From contig NC_006042.1 in the NCBI RefSeq assembly GCF_000002515.2, positions 1,984,001 to 2,048,000 of the forward strand: DNA of 64,000 nucleotides, written 5' to 3'. Made by a program: the position numbers and the translations under genes. This stretch comes from Kluyveromyces lactis (Eukaryota > Ascomycota > Saccharomycetes > Saccharomycetales > Saccharomycetaceae). The notes below the pieces were generated by a model, which was given only the letters and a program-made list of their open reading frames with translations, did no database searches and was not told the DNA's origin. Positions 11,315 through 21,157 of the stretch are shown here, one piece after another (position 1 is the stretch's first letter; the number at the start of each line of letters is the position of its first letter).

Positions 11315-11859
11315 TCTCAATAGCTCCTTGGTTGCTGGTGCAATAGCTCTGTTTTGCCACCCGATGAACGAATATCGTAACAATTTCTCGCTGTGTTTGA
11401 TTTAAAAACAGAGTAGTAATTAATTTTTTATTAAATTCGATTTCGTTGAAATTTCATATAAAAGTAACAGGCAACAGTAATATTGGAAAACAAACGAAAC
11501 AAAAAGAGGGCCAAACTAGAGTGCGTCTTAGTAATTGGTGACAACCAGGTCCACTTTATATAGAAACAACAGAGAGTAAGACGGTCTCTACAGAAGATAA
11601 TATTTGAGTTGCACCGGTATATTTAGTGACGGCGGCGGTTAACGCTTTTTTTTCCTCTCTGAAACGTCGTTGAACGCTGAAACATGCGCGTAGCAACTTC
11701 GAGATGCTGTTTTGCATGAACATGGACGTCTTTAACATCTTGAATAATTTGTATACCGTTGTAAAGCCATATATTGCAAGTGATTATTCTAATATAATCT
11801 CTTTATGAGACGGTATCTACATTATAGTGTGGACATTCTCAACTAATAATCACGAAATT
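11315..11859. other. CCT7 promoter region
   Basis: 545 bp between the CCT7 start and tRNA-Leu. A 34-codon plus-strand open frame (about 11702-11806) and a 60-codon minus-strand one overlap here; neither is recognisable. No other feature is seen. Confidence 0.45.
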
Positions 11860-11975
11860 GGTTGTGTGGCCGAGCGGTCTAAGGCGCCTGATTCAAGATA
11901 CCTATCTTAACCAACCTTACAGTTGGGAACACTCAGGTATCGTAAGATGCAAGAGTTCGAATCTCTTCGCAACCA
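11860..11975 (+). tRNA. tRNA-Leu(CAA) with intron
   Basis: The 7 bp acceptor stem GGTTGTG/CGCAACC pairs with one G-U, with discriminator A at 11975. The B box reads AGTTCGAATC, and a long variable arm of class II type is present. The anticodon loop reads TTCAAG, giving anticodon CAA. A 34 nt intron (about 11898-11931) begins one base after the anticodon, the canonical position. A run of six T (11980-11985) follows as the Pol III terminator. The mature part is nearly identical to S. cerevisiae tL(CAA). Confidence 0.96.
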
Positions 11976-12259
11976 TTTCTTTTTTGTTAAATCTTAGATT
12001 TTTTTGGCTTGGAAGCATGTCTTGTTAGTGGCTTGTAGCTAGAAACATTCTACTGCACGCGAAAATAACTAGCAAGGTATTATGAGGATGGTCTTTTTAT
12101 ACTAGTGAGTTATATACAAGTGATCACCTACATTGTATGCTAATTATTTTTCTATTTAATTTATGGGGAATAGTGAAGAATATTTATTATTTTTGAAGTA
12201 ATGTGCCAGATGACGGCAAATGTCATAACTCTCATTTCAGCTGAAACAATTTTGTAGGT

Positions 12260-14377
12260 CTAAATTGCCCAGGTGTTGATGTCACCATTCGAGCGCCCTT
12301 CTACCAAATATCCGTGTTTGTATCTAACAAAATCCACGTTACCTTGTTCAGGATCATCTTCGCCGCAGAACCAGTGGTTACCGTCTTTCCTGTTGTAAAT
12401 TTTCACAGTAGGCTCATTGTTTGAAATTACAATCTTATCCAGATCGAAATGTAGAGAAGTGATCGGTTGCTCATATGCAAATACGTCAGAAAGTATACCA
12501 GTTCTTAAGTCCCATATTCTTATACTTCTGTCCATTGCACCTGTAACTAGATTGACCGAGTCGAACTGAAGGGAGGTGATGGCGTCAGTATGACCTTCTA
12601 ACATACGTACTACTTTCCCGGATCTTAAATCCCAAAGCCTTACGATACCATCTTTAGTACCTGTCGCCAAGGCAGCATCGAAGCATTGTAAAGCTCCAAT
12701 AGCCGGCGGTTCCTTGGTTAGAAGTACACTATTACGAAGAGGGATGTTTCTTTGAGACCGCATAGGGCCAGTTGCGAAAGATATATCTATGGTTTGGGTG
12801 CACTTACCACTATTCAGATCCCATTGACGTACTGTCCTATCCTGAGAACCAGAAACCAAATTGTCACCGTCAAAACTTATTGCGGTGATTTCATCAACAT
12901 GAGAATCAAAGGTATATAAACATGCATCATTATCTTCAGATGAATTTGACGCTTCATCAGCCATGGCCTTATCGATATCCCACAATTTCAGAACTGCGTC
13001 CCGACCACCAGTAATCAGGGTGCTATATTGATCAATTTGCATGCAACTGATAGATGCTAAGTGTCCATGCAATGTAGCAATTTGTTTTTTTTTACTTAAA
13101 TCCCATACTTTTACCGAGTGATCTAGACTGCCAGCAGAGCACATAGTACCAAATGGCATATCAAAATCTAGGCAAGTGATATCTTCATCATGGGCCTTAG
13201 GAAGGCTTGTAATCTTAGATCCGGAATCATAGAACTGTTGTAAAGTTGGATAAGTTTTACGGCGGCGATTACGGTGAGAAACACCAACATCTTTAATTTT
13301 TTTGGAAGTACTATGTTTCTTCCTTTCGGAAATATCCGATTTCTTCTCGTGGTCTTGTAGCTGCTGATAGATGGATTTGGAAAGCAATGGAGAGTGCTCT
13401 TCTTCTTTGTTTTCTAAAGGAGTGGTAGCCGCAGTTTCATATGTTTCGTTAGTTTCTCCAGTTTTAGGCGAAAGTTCAGATAATCCATTTATATTTTCTT
13501 CATCCTCCGATGAGTATTCTTTATCCATGTTGTACTCTATAATCATATCGATTCTATCCTTAACGTTGTTCAAATGCTTCTCCAAAAACAATTCATGCTG
13601 CTCAATTTTAGCCACTCGCTTGAATACTAGTTCACGCATCATTTTTAACTTTTCCAGCTTGATATCTAGCTCTCTTATTTCGCTAGCTGCTAGATTTTTC
13701 TGGATTTCAAGTAAATCCAGGTTATCGGTGATTGACCTCGAGGCATCCTTCAAGAAGGATGCGGAGTAAGAATGCAGAAGTTTATCAGCTTTTAAATGGT
13801 CTGGCAAACTAAACTCTTCCTCTTGTTCTTCTTCTTCAGCGTAAACTGGGATGGACTCAGAGTCTGTTAAGGGTTTCATATCGCTATTCATTATAAGTTT
13901 TTGCTGTAGTTCTATCGTTTCATTAATAACAGGTAAAGATGCTTCAAATCCTTGAAATAACGTCGGTTCTTGCTTTTTTGACTTTGCAGATCTTTTCTCG
14001 CCATTTTCTGTTATCATGTTCTTGTTCTGAGGTATAGTGTCTCGTGGGGCGTCTTCAAGTAGATCATCACTCAAGTAACTTAAAACTTTGAATGTTGTTT
14101 TTGGATCACTATAAGAGTTTTTAAAGAACTCTTTGCTATTGGAATATATATCTTGGAAACCTGTATTCTTGCCTTTAGATAATTTCACGTCGTGGCGTAC
14201 TTTAACTAGTGATGATCCCCCACCTGCATTAGTAATTGTCTCATGAAGCAATTTCTTATATGGACTACTGTATGAAAGAATTGTGTCTTCCATCGGCTGC
14301 GACGAGAATAGAACAGACGCCGTGGTAGACAGTGCCTTTCCCAGATTGGCAAACTGGTCTCCCGTATTAGAACTCAT
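12260..14377 (-). CDS. MDV1: WD40 mitochondrial fission adaptor (Mdv1/Caf4)
   Basis: Adaptor linking the outer-membrane receptor Fis1 to the dynamin Dnm1 during mitochondrial division. 705 residues from the ATG at 14377 (MSSNTGDQFANLGKALSTTAS, resembling the Mdv1 N terminus). The N-terminal half is the Fis1-binding helical region, followed by a coiled coil (about 240-320, EIRELDIKLEKLKMM...) and a basic linker ending in RRRKTYPTLQQFYD. Seven or so WD40 repeats run from about residue 390 to the end (GHLASISCMQ, WDLRSGKVVR, WDLRTGIL) and the protein ends in NTWAI. It is the single relative of the S. cerevisiae duplicates Mdv1 and Caf4; flanking genes match both loci. The upstream in-frame extension starts at TTG and was not used. 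Confidence 0.95.
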   Translation of the reverse strand: MSSNTGDQFANLGKALSTTASVLFSSQPMEDTILSYSSPYKKLLHETITNAGGGSSLVKVRHDVKLSKGKNTGFQDIYSNSKEFFKNSYSDPKTTFKVLSYLSDDLLEDAPRDTIPQNKNMITENGEKRSAKSKKQEPTLFQGFEASLPVINETIELQQKLIMNSDMKPLTDSESIPVYAEEEEQEEEFSLPDHLKADKLLHSYSASFLKDASRSITDNLDLLEIQKNLAASEIRELDIKLEKLKMMRELVFKRVAKIEQHELFLEKHLNNVKDRIDMIIEYNMDKEYSSEDEENINGLSELSPKTGETNETYETAATTPLENKEEEHSPLLSKSIYQQLQDHEKKSDISERKKHSTSKKIKDVGVSHRNRRRKTYPTLQQFYDSGSKITSLPKAHDEDITCLDFDMPFGTMCSAGSLDHSVKVWDLSKKKQIATLHGHLASISCMQIDQYSTLITGGRDAVLKLWDIDKAMADEASNSSEDNDACLYTFDSHVDEITAISFDGDNLVSGSQDRTVRQWDLNSGKCTQTIDISFATGPMRSQRNIPLRNSVLLTKEPPAIGALQCFDAALATGTKDGIVRLWDLRSGKVVRMLEGHTDAITSLQFDSVNLVTGAMDRSIRIWDLRTGILSDVFAYEQPITSLHFDLDKIVISNNEPTVKIYNRKDGNHWFCGEDDPEQGNVDFVRYKHGYLVEGRSNGDINTWAI

Positions 14378-14803
14378 AGTTCTGGCACCACTAACACTCT
14401 TATCGAGGCTTTTGCTCGCAACATATGTTTCTTTAAGATTTGAAGTTGTAATAGGAACTAACAACTCTTTGTTTCCATGTATCTACTTTTTTGTACTCTG
14501 AAATTAGAACTTTCATTGCAGCAATAAAATCATATGAAAGAACGAAAACCGTATTCTCTGTAGAAGAGCAAGATGCCGTAGAAATGGAACTACGATATAT
14601 TTCGTTATCATAAAATTAGAACCTTAATAATACAAAAATGATATATACTGAACTGAAACTTACATGAATATTTCCATTCCAGTGCGAGATTAATTCCCGA
14701 AGTGTGAAATATATCTTTCCACTTCATTTCGGCAAGCATATCGGTTTTTCTTGGATATAACTTATTAATGTATCAAATGGATTTTTAGTACCGCTGCTAG
14801 ATT
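14378..14803. other. Intergenic, SPC34 3' / MDV1 promoter
   Basis: Both neighbours run on the minus strand, so SPC34 (higher coordinates) is upstream of MDV1. This 426 bp AT-rich stretch serves as the SPC34 3' region and the MDV1 promoter. No RNA gene, repeat or clear regulatory site was recognised. Confidence 0.45.
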
Positions 14804-15631
14804 TCACTTATTTCTCCCTTCCAAAAGGTCCAACTGTTTCTCGAGCTTCTGTATTTCTTTCTCCTCTTTATCGATGAGAGATGATATTGACGTTTTTTCC
14901 GGTAACGCTTCGTGTTGGAAGTCTAACTCCTGGATCTCTACTTTCTTCTGAAGTTCATTAATATCAGCTTGTAATCCATTGTATATTTGCATTAGTTTTT
15001 CAAATTTCTCCTTGTATTCAGTGAGAGGCCATTGATCTATAATTTCCCGGAACACAGATAATATAATCGAGATTGGGAAATCTTCTACGAAAAGAGTTTT
15101 CCTTCTTGATACATCCTCGCCAGTTATCACACTTCCATTCCGCAATGCATGAAGAAATTGCTTGATTTGTTCGTCCTTGCTGAATTTTTTCAATAGCACG
15201 TCGTAGATTCCCAGCTCATCGCTGTTACTTCCTTCGAAGATAAAATCTCTTGCAGGTTTCTGTTTCTTTCGGATGACATGATCGTTTTGACTGAGATAAA
15301 ACCCCTTCGGTATGTAGGTAATAGGTCTTGGATCTGGTAAACATAGTGCTCTGTTCCGTTTCAAAGTTGCTTCCCTCTCCAAGAGATGATCGTATATCCC
15401 TACTTTCCCATCCTTACGCTTCATATTTCCATCGTTATCTGTACTGTATAATGACATTTCTTCAATTGAATCGCCATCTCTTATAAGCTTTACTATAAGA
15501 TCTGAGTACACTTTGCTGTTGCCTGGTACAATCGCATTTCTAAAGATGCCTGGCGGTTTGAAATATAAGGTCGATATTGACTCCGCGGATTTTGATATCT
15601 GATCCAGGCAGTAATCTAATGATCCAGACAT
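14804..15631 (-). CDS. SPC34: DASH/Dam1 complex subunit Spc34
   Basis: Component of the ten-subunit Dam1/DASH ring that couples kinetochores to microtubule plus ends. 275 residues against 295 in S. cerevisiae. The N terminus ([32 protein letters not shown]) matches the Spc34 family signature. The C-terminal 70 residues form a predicted coiled coil ([17 protein letters not shown]... [17 protein letters not shown]), as expected for the ring-forming part. Its position between MDV1/CAF4 and KAE1 matches YKR037C. Family assignment is from sequence memory and synteny. Confidence 0.93.
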
Positions 15632-15976
15632 CCTTTGATGTTGTTAAAAAACACTACACGTACAGATTAGGCACCACCCTCTTTCAGGAAACTGCTATGG
15701 AATACAATATTTCATCCAATACTATGTAATTTCTTGAAATACTCCAAATGATTCATTTATCTTTTAACTCGATTATGTTTACATTTTAGTTTTTTTGTTT
15801 TCGGTGTTTACGAAATCTTTACGTGAAAAGAGTTGGCATTATGTTAATGGAAAAGGTTGACAGAAGACTTTTAAGGCTCATGCGGCCTTTACATCGGGGT
15901 AAGCTAAGCGAGAACTATTGCTTACTTTATTCTATATATGATGATAAATAAACAAGAAAATCAGAATTGGCTATTA
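15632..15976. other. Intergenic, KAE1 3' / SPC34 promoter
   Basis: 345 bp of AT-rich sequence holding the SPC34 promoter and the KAE1 3' UTR (both genes on the minus strand). Nothing else is recognised. Confidence 0.45.
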
Positions 15977-17134
15977 TTATTCTCTCCATGCGATATAAAC
16001 CTCATCGGTTCTAAACTTCTGCGTGACAATGGTTTCAGAAAGATCCTTAACAAAGTGGCCTGTTCTGTACTCTAATAGGCCTGCCTGGGCAATCATCACA
16101 CCATTATCAATACAGAATCTGTCATCAGTTGCGTGTACTTGTCCATTGGACCTGTCTTTACACATTTGGGCCATCATCTCTTGAAGCCTAACGTTGCATC
16201 CAACACCACCCACTATTAGCACTTGGTTTGAGTTTACATGGGCCATTGCACGTTCGGTAATCTCCACAAGCATGGCAAATAAATTTTCCTGTAAAGAGTA
16301 ACATAGGTCTTCTACAGTCACAAGCTGTTCTCCTGTTCTTGAATCAAATAATAATTTATTCTTCAAGTTCTTTTTGAATAGGTCTTTCGCTAAAGTGTCA
16401 ATATATTGCAAAATACCACTCATTGACAGATCCATTCCCTTAACAGTGTATGGTAATACCACTAATTTTTCTTTATTCTTACACTGTTTAGCCAGTTGTT
16501 CAATGTTGTAACCAGGCGATGGTGCATTCGGTATCTTCAAAGTTCTTGCAAATCTGTCTAAACAATTCCCAATGGCGATGTCCAACGTTTCACCAAAGAT
16601 TCGATATCTTTTCTCGGAGTAAGCAATAACTTGAGTGTTACCTCCACTAACATAGAGCACGACAGGATTTTTAGCTCCTGTGATCTCTCTCCCCATCTCG
16701 ATATGCCCCACACAGTGGTTAACCCCAACTAATGGTATGTCCCACATCAATGACAAAGTCCTTGCAGCTATAACCACACAATGCAAAGGAGCACCCATTC
16801 CAGGTCCTCTAGTGAAACATATCACATCGATCTTTGTGGGATCATCGATCTTGGCCTCCGTTAATGCCTTTCTAATGATTCGTACCACCCAATTCCTATG
16901 ATGTCTTGCAGTATCTCTTGGTAAAAACCCTTCTCCTGGCGGTGTCACATATGTATCTCTAATATTAGCCAATATTTCAACATCACACTCATACGAAAGG
17001 TCACTATCTTCATGTTTTTCTAGCACTGGGTGCTTGATAATACCAACGCCTAACTTGTTGGCAGATCCTTCAAGACCAATTGCCAAATAATAGTTCCTTT
17101 TACCTCTTGGTGGAATGCCGTTTAAATTCACCAT
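15977..17134 (-). CDS. KAE1: tRNA N6-threonylcarbamoyladenosine synthase subunit Kae1
   Basis: Catalytic subunit of the cytosolic KEOPS/EKC complex, which transfers the threonylcarbamoyl group to A37 of ANN-decoding tRNAs. At 385 residues it has essentially the S. cerevisiae length (386). It belongs to the ASKHA/TsaD family: [15 protein letters not shown] near the N terminus, [11 protein letters not shown] at 107-117, metal-binding histidines in [10 protein letters not shown] (H140, H144), [11 protein letters not shown] near 163, and the C-terminal NGVMIAQAG motif with its preceding Asp. There is no mitochondrial leader, so this is the cytosolic Kae1, not Qri7. The gene order SPC34-KAE1 matches YKR037C-YKR038C. 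Confidence 0.97.
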
Positions 17135-17471
17135 CTCTTACTGAAAAAAGAATTTTTGACGATAATAGGTATACCTTCAATGAATATCGCACGAACACAC
17201 GTTGAACTGGTGAGACACACTATATATTCAGGGAGTTGTATTACAGATCAAGATAGTCAACTCATCTCAGTTCAACTTTTCGGTTTTCTCAGATTCCAAT
17301 TTTTCAAAAAATCATATACACCAATTTTGTGAGTAAAAGATAGCATAGTAAGAGGAGCAACAACAGAAAAAGTGTATCAAACTGCAAGACATAGTCATAG
17401 CTGGTCAATCACTCGTTGAGGGGAAAAGATTGTGTACAGAACGTATTTTCAGATTCGATATGAAAAAAGAT
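17135..17471. other. KAE1 promoter / tRNA-Asp 3' flank
   Basis: 337 bp between KAE1 and tRNA-Asp. It contains the T6 run (AAAAAA on the plus strand, 17463-17468) that terminates the tRNA transcript. No other feature is recognised. Confidence 0.45.
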
Positions 17472-17543
17472 CTCCGCGACGGGGAATTGAACCCCGATCT
17501 CGCACGCGACAAGCGCGAATTCTAACCATTAAACTATCGCGGA
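17472..17543 (-). tRNA. tRNA-Asp(GUC)
   Basis: 72 nt without intron. Acceptor TCCGCGA/TCGCGGA with discriminator G, anticodon loop TTGTCGC giving GUC, T arm CGGGGTTCAATTCCCCG. It closely matches S. cerevisiae tD(GUC). It is the downstream member of a tandem pair with tRNA-Arg, 13 bp away. A T6 run follows on the minus strand (17468-17463). Confidence 0.97.
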
Positions 17544-17556
17544 TTTTGAAATAAAG

Positions 17557-17628
17557 CACTCACGGTGGGGGTCGAACCCACAATCTTCTGATTAGAAGTC
17601 AGACGCGTTGCCATTACGCCACGCGAGC
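17557..17628 (-). tRNA. tRNA-Arg(UCU)
   Basis: 72 nt without intron, almost identical to S. cerevisiae tR(UCU). Acceptor GCTCGCG/CGTGAGT, anticodon loop CTTCTAA giving UCU, T arm with GGTTCGACC. The 13 bp spacer to tRNA-Asp has no T4 terminator. In S. cerevisiae the same Arg-Asp pair is transcribed as one dimeric precursor from the Arg promoter; the layout here suggests the same. Confidence 0.97.
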
Positions 17629-18116
17629 TATTTAATTCGTTGAGTTGCTTGAATTCCCTTTAATTTATGTACGGAAGCCGAAACCACGTGCTAACAATGT
17701 GCATCTTTGGATAATTTATTAATGGATTTCACCCTTTGAATCAACGCAAAAATACCTTTTATTAATTGCAACCAGCGGAAATCTTTTTACTACGACAGTG
17801 AAACTCCCTGAGCTAATTTTATCTCATTAGCCTCTTTATATTTATCATTAACAACAGAATGTTATAAATACTTCTTCAATATATGAATTAATTGCCATTG
17901 GGCAATTAATTGGGGGATAGTATAAACTTTCAGCAATGTTTGATAAAAGACCTTCTAAAATACGTACACCACTGTGAGGTATGAAGCCTCAATCTAGAGG
18001 AAGGAGCTGAACATGCAAATCAGTTAGCAACTGAGGTCTTCAAGACTTCATTCGCCGATCACATGACATTCACAGACTCTGTGGACACCTAGAAAAGTTT
18101 TCTGCCAAAATTGCGA
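17629..18116. other. Intergenic between tRNA-Arg and tRNA-Pro
   Basis: 488 bp without a recognisable gene or LTR remnant, which is notable because tRNA flanks are usual Ty targets. A CACGTG lies at 17685-17690. A perfect 11 bp inverted repeat with a 4 nt loop lies at 17886-17911. Confidence 0.5.
17886..17911. repeat. Perfect 11 bp inverted repeat with 4 nt loop
   Basis: AATTAATTGCC, loop ATTG, then GGCAATTAATT, followed by a G5 run. It could form a hairpin in either strand or be a dyad binding site. No role can be assigned. Confidence 0.8.
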
Positions 18117-18238
18117 GGGCGTGTGGTCTAGTGGTATGATTCTCGCTTTGGGTTAGTAGCCTAGCGAAGCTTCGATAAACGAAGTTTAACTACTGCAAAG
18201 CATGCGAGAGGCCCTGGGTTCAATTCCCAGCTCGCCCC
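18117..18238 (+). tRNA. tRNA-Pro(UGG) with intron
   Basis: Acceptor GGGCGTG/CTCGCCC (with the U-U mismatch also present in S. cerevisiae tP(UGG)) and discriminator C. The D arm reads GTGGTCTAGTGGTATGAT, the anticodon loop TTTGGG gives UGG, and the T arm is CTGGGTTCAATTCCCAG. The intron is about 50 nt (18153-18202), longer than the roughly 30 nt one in S. cerevisiae, and contains an internal CTTCG/CGAAG hairpin. A T8 terminator lies at 18242-18249. Confidence 0.96.
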
Positions 18239-18550
18239 AGATTTTTTTTAATTTCTGATCTTTTCTACCACTGATTGCAACCCAGTGGAAAGTGTCAAAT
18301 GAGAATATTTTCGTTCACAAAAGCACGTGATCAGCTCTGTGGCTTCTTGTATATATTAAGCTCTTATTAATAACTGTAACTTTCAACAGTAGAGCAATGA
18401 ATTTATTCTTATTACAACCTTATCATCTGTTTTATCTTCACTGAAGTGTTTCTTACATTATTTTACACTGGATGACATCGGCATCCGAGTCACTGAATTA
18501 TCGAATCTCTCTGAATCCGAAACTGAAGTTGTGAGGAAATAGAGTTGATA
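18239..18550 (+). promoter_or_regulatory. Promoter of the acetyltransferase gene with CACGTG and CTGTGGC
   Basis: 312 bp. CACGTG at 18324-18329 (Cbf1 core) is followed 7 bp later by CTGTGGC at 18337-18343 (Met31/Met32 core CTGTGG), about 220 bp before the start codon. In S. cerevisiae these two sites together recruit Met4 to sulfur-metabolism genes. The binding factors are inferred. Confidence 0.6.
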
Positions 18551-20077
18551 ATGTCATCGGCAATACTATTCGCTTCAAAAAAGTCGTTTCCTGCAGCTCA
18601 CAATGCTGTGCGAACTAATTGGACCAGATATTCCTCAGCATTGAACACGTCTACAAATCCTGCGATGCAGTTTCCATGCCTAGATAAACTCGAAAAGAAA
18701 ACTGCAAAGCTTAGAGGAGATGACTCAGATCCTAACACACCAAGCTCCAAGATGTCATGCTCTATGGAAGAGGATGCCACATCCGCATCTTCAAAGAATG
18801 ACCCAGTTTACGGGAAAGTGAGATCAGGATTTCAGCTTTTCAAATCTAAACAACCTATATTTCTAGACTACGGTGGAGTGCTACCGAATTTTGAGTTGGC
18901 ATATGAGACCTGGGGCACTTTAAATGAAGATAAATCTAATGCTATTTTAATACATACAGGACTTAGTGCATCGTCACATGCACATTCCTCATCGTCGAAC
19001 GAAAAACCTGGCTGGTGGGAAGACTTCATAGGGCCTGGAAATTCAATCCTAGACACTGATAAGTGGTTCATTATCTGTACAAATGTATTAGGAGGGTGCT
19101 ACGGATCTACAGGCCCTTCGTCTCTAGATCCTGGAGACGGGAAACCGTATGCAACGAGGTTCCCAATGCTCTCAATTCAGGATATGATCAGAGCTCAGAA
19201 GAGGTTAATTGACTGCTTCGGAATTACCAAATTGAAAGCATCAGTTGGAAGTTCCATGGGGGGAATGCAATCTTTGGCTTATGGTCAACTATTTCCAGAT
19301 TCAGTGGAAAAAATTGTTTCTGTCTCAGCATGCGCGAGGTCTCATCCATCATCTATAGCAATGAGACATGCACAGAGACAGGTACTAATGGCAGATCCCA
19401 ATTGGAAAAGAGGATTTTATTATCCAAGTGAAGAGCATCCGGATAGAATACCTCCTCATGTCGGCATGAAATTAGCAAGAGAAATAGCAACTGTCACTTA
19501 TAGATCAGGCCCAGAATGGGAATCAAGGTTCGGAACAGAAAGATTAGATGATGACAGGTCTCCTGTTCTATGTCCAGATTTTCTTATTGAGACTTACCTG
19601 GATCACCAAGGGGAGAAGTTTTCCTTAGAATATGACGCAAACTCATTCTTATACATTTCAAAGACGATGGATTTATTCAGCTTATCAAAGTCCGACCAAG
19701 AGCGCAGCCAGAAACGAAGATTGCAAAGTCAAAGAGATTTTGAAAGTGGTGTTTTGCCTTCGTCAAGGCTGCCGGATGAGCCATACAAGTATAAGAAAAG
19801 ACGGAGAACAACAACGATAGAAGAAAGCAGAAAAGATCTCGAAGCGGGGATGACTCAACTTCTAGATAAAGATATCTTGGTGATTGGTGTTAAGACAGAC
19901 TCCCTCTTCCCGTATTGGCAACAAAGAGAGATTGTTGAACTTTTAAAGGGACCGAACGATAATGTGACACATGTTGAATTAGACGAGAATGCGTCATTGT
20001 ACGGACACGATACTTTCCTTCTAGATTTAGAAATAGTCGGATCGAGCATAGGCAAATTCCTCCGTGATCAGCTATAA
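18551..20077 (+). CDS. Mitochondrial serine O-acetyltransferase (cysA/cys2, homoserine acetyltransferase family)
   Basis: Alpha/beta-hydrolase acyltransferase of the MetX/Met2 superfamily, most like the fungal serine O-acetyltransferases (Aspergillus cysA, S. pombe cys2), which make O-acetylserine for cysteine synthesis. 508 residues from the ATG at 18551. The first 43 residues contain no acidic residue and many Ser/Arg/Lys, fitting a mitochondrial presequence; [10 protein letters not shown] then starts the mature region. Family hallmarks are [19 protein letters not shown] (about 107-125), [37 protein letters not shown], the nucleophile elbow [10 protein letters not shown] near 236, [18 protein letters not shown], and C-terminal catalytic Asp (VKTDSLFP) and His (YGHDTFLLD). 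It is clearly distinct from S. cerevisiae Met2, which has different flanking motifs and no presequence. S. cerevisiae lacks this gene. A hydrophilic KRRR-rich insertion lies near 400-440. Confidence 0.9.
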   Translation: MSSAILFASKKSFPAAHNAVRTNWTRYSSALNTSTNPAMQFPCLDKLEKKTAKLRGDDSDPNTPSSKMSCSMEEDATSASSKNDPVYGKVRSGFQLFKSKQPIFLDYGGVLPNFELAYETWGTLNEDKSNAILIHTGLSASSHAHSSSSNEKPGWWEDFIGPGNSILDTDKWFIICTNVLGGCYGSTGPSSLDPGDGKPYATRFPMLSIQDMIRAQKRLIDCFGITKLKASVGSSMGGMQSLAYGQLFPDSVEKIVSVSACARSHPSSIAMRHAQRQVLMADPNWKRGFYYPSEEHPDRIPPHVGMKLAREIATVTYRSGPEWESRFGTERLDDDRSPVLCPDFLIETYLDHQGEKFSLEYDANSFLYISKTMDLFSLSKSDQERSQKRRLQSQRDFESGVLPSSRLPDEPYKYKKRRRTTTIEESRKDLEAGMTQLLDKDILVIGVKTDSLFPYWQQREIVELLKGPNDNVTHVELDENASLYGHDTFLLDLEIVGSSIGKFLRDQL

Positions 20078-20308
20078 ACCAAAGATTGTGCATAAATTTA
20101 TATAGACAACTTTTTTTAATTTGATACGACTGCATTAGCGTTATTCCTTACTTTGTTTTCATAATTATGAAATGTGAAGTATGTATATATATACAAGAGT
20201 AGCAGATTCTGCTACAAATAATAAACGAAGATCATTTTGAAGCGTATGGAAATATATCTATCGTTTTCGTTTTCGGCATTTTCAATTCCTATAGTATTCT
20301 TTTAAAAT

Positions 20309-21157
20309 CTATTGCTCGGAACTGAACATTTTTTCCTTACGAGCAGCCTTACGCTTAGCATCGGCAACCTTATTCGAATCCTTAATCAAAATAACATCAC
20401 CGAAGAATTTATAATCTTGCATATAACGTCTATCCATATTGAATTCAGACATAGCTGCATTATCCGTTAGACCCAACTTTTGAATGGTCCAGAAATATCT
20501 TTCAGGCTGATCTTTCTTCAAATATCTCAAGATACTTTGTCTTTGTTGTACCAAAATTCTCAACGCTCTAATGTTCTTAAAATCTTTCTTATTCTCCTTT
20601 ACATGTTTAGCCAAGTTATGAATTCTGACGGTCATGACAGCAGCCTGTACTTCGCTCGAACCTGTATCCCCGGGGAATCTTTGGAATTCTTCTCTTGCCA
20701 ATCTGACAGCCATCTTCAAGGCATCTGCGTTACTAGCGTTCTTCATATTGATAATACGAAGCACGGCCTCATGCTTGTTCCTTAGATTTTTGATAGACTG
20801 TTCCTCAAGCAAGGAATCTAACCCTGTCAAACTAGCTTGCTTCTTCTTGGTCTCTTCAACGGATACCAATAGCTTTTCCACTTCTCCATGCTCGTACCCT
20901 GGAATCAAAACGTTTGGTTCTTGGAGTTCTGCCATCACACGGTCTATAAATGGTGTATTTGGACGTCCAAGCACTGGATCCACATCGTCCAATGAGTTTT
21001 TGATCTTATTCTGCTTAGCTTCGTTCAGCTGTTTTCTTCTTTGAGCTTTCAAGAACTTGACTGATTTAGCACTTCCAATGACACTCGAACTGGAGAAAGG
21101 TCTCACAAGTGGCCTCACAAATCCTGTACGTAACATAGGCACAATAGATGAACTCAT
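20309..21157 (-). CDS. MRPS28: Mitochondrial ribosomal protein uS15m (Mrps28)
   Basis: Small-subunit mitoribosomal protein of the S15 family. 282 residues from the ATG at 21157 (S. cerevisiae 286). The N terminus is basic and Ser-rich ([19 protein letters not shown]), as expected of a mitochondrial presequence. The S15 domain lies at about 150-235, with [33 protein letters not shown] and the following [19 protein letters not shown] motif. A 7-codon upstream extension begins at TTG and was not used. It is convergent with the acetyltransferase gene and divergent from GAR1. Confidence 0.95.
   Translation of the reverse strand: MSSSIVPMLRTGFVRPLVRPFSSSSVIGSAKSVKFLKAQRRKQLNEAKQNKIKNSLDDVDPVLGRPNTPFIDRVMAELQEPNVLIPGYEHGEVEKLLVSVEETKKKQASLTGLDSLLEEQSIKNLRNKHEAVLRIINMKNASNADALKMAVRLAREEFQRFPGDTGSSEVQAAVMTVRIHNLAKHVKENKKDFKNIRALRILVQQRQSILRYLKKDQPERYFWTIQKLGLTDNAAMSEFNMDRRYMQDYKFFGDVILIKDSNKVADAKRKAARKEKMFSSEQ

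Noticed and set aside
11702-11806. 34-codon plus-strand frame (MLFCMNMDVFNILNN...) before tRNA-Leu
   Set aside because: Too short and unrecognised; no homologue at the syntenic place in S. cerevisiae comes to mind.
17629-18116. Possible solo LTR beside the tRNA cluster
   Set aside because: No TG...CA ends, target duplication or recognisable LTR sequence was found.
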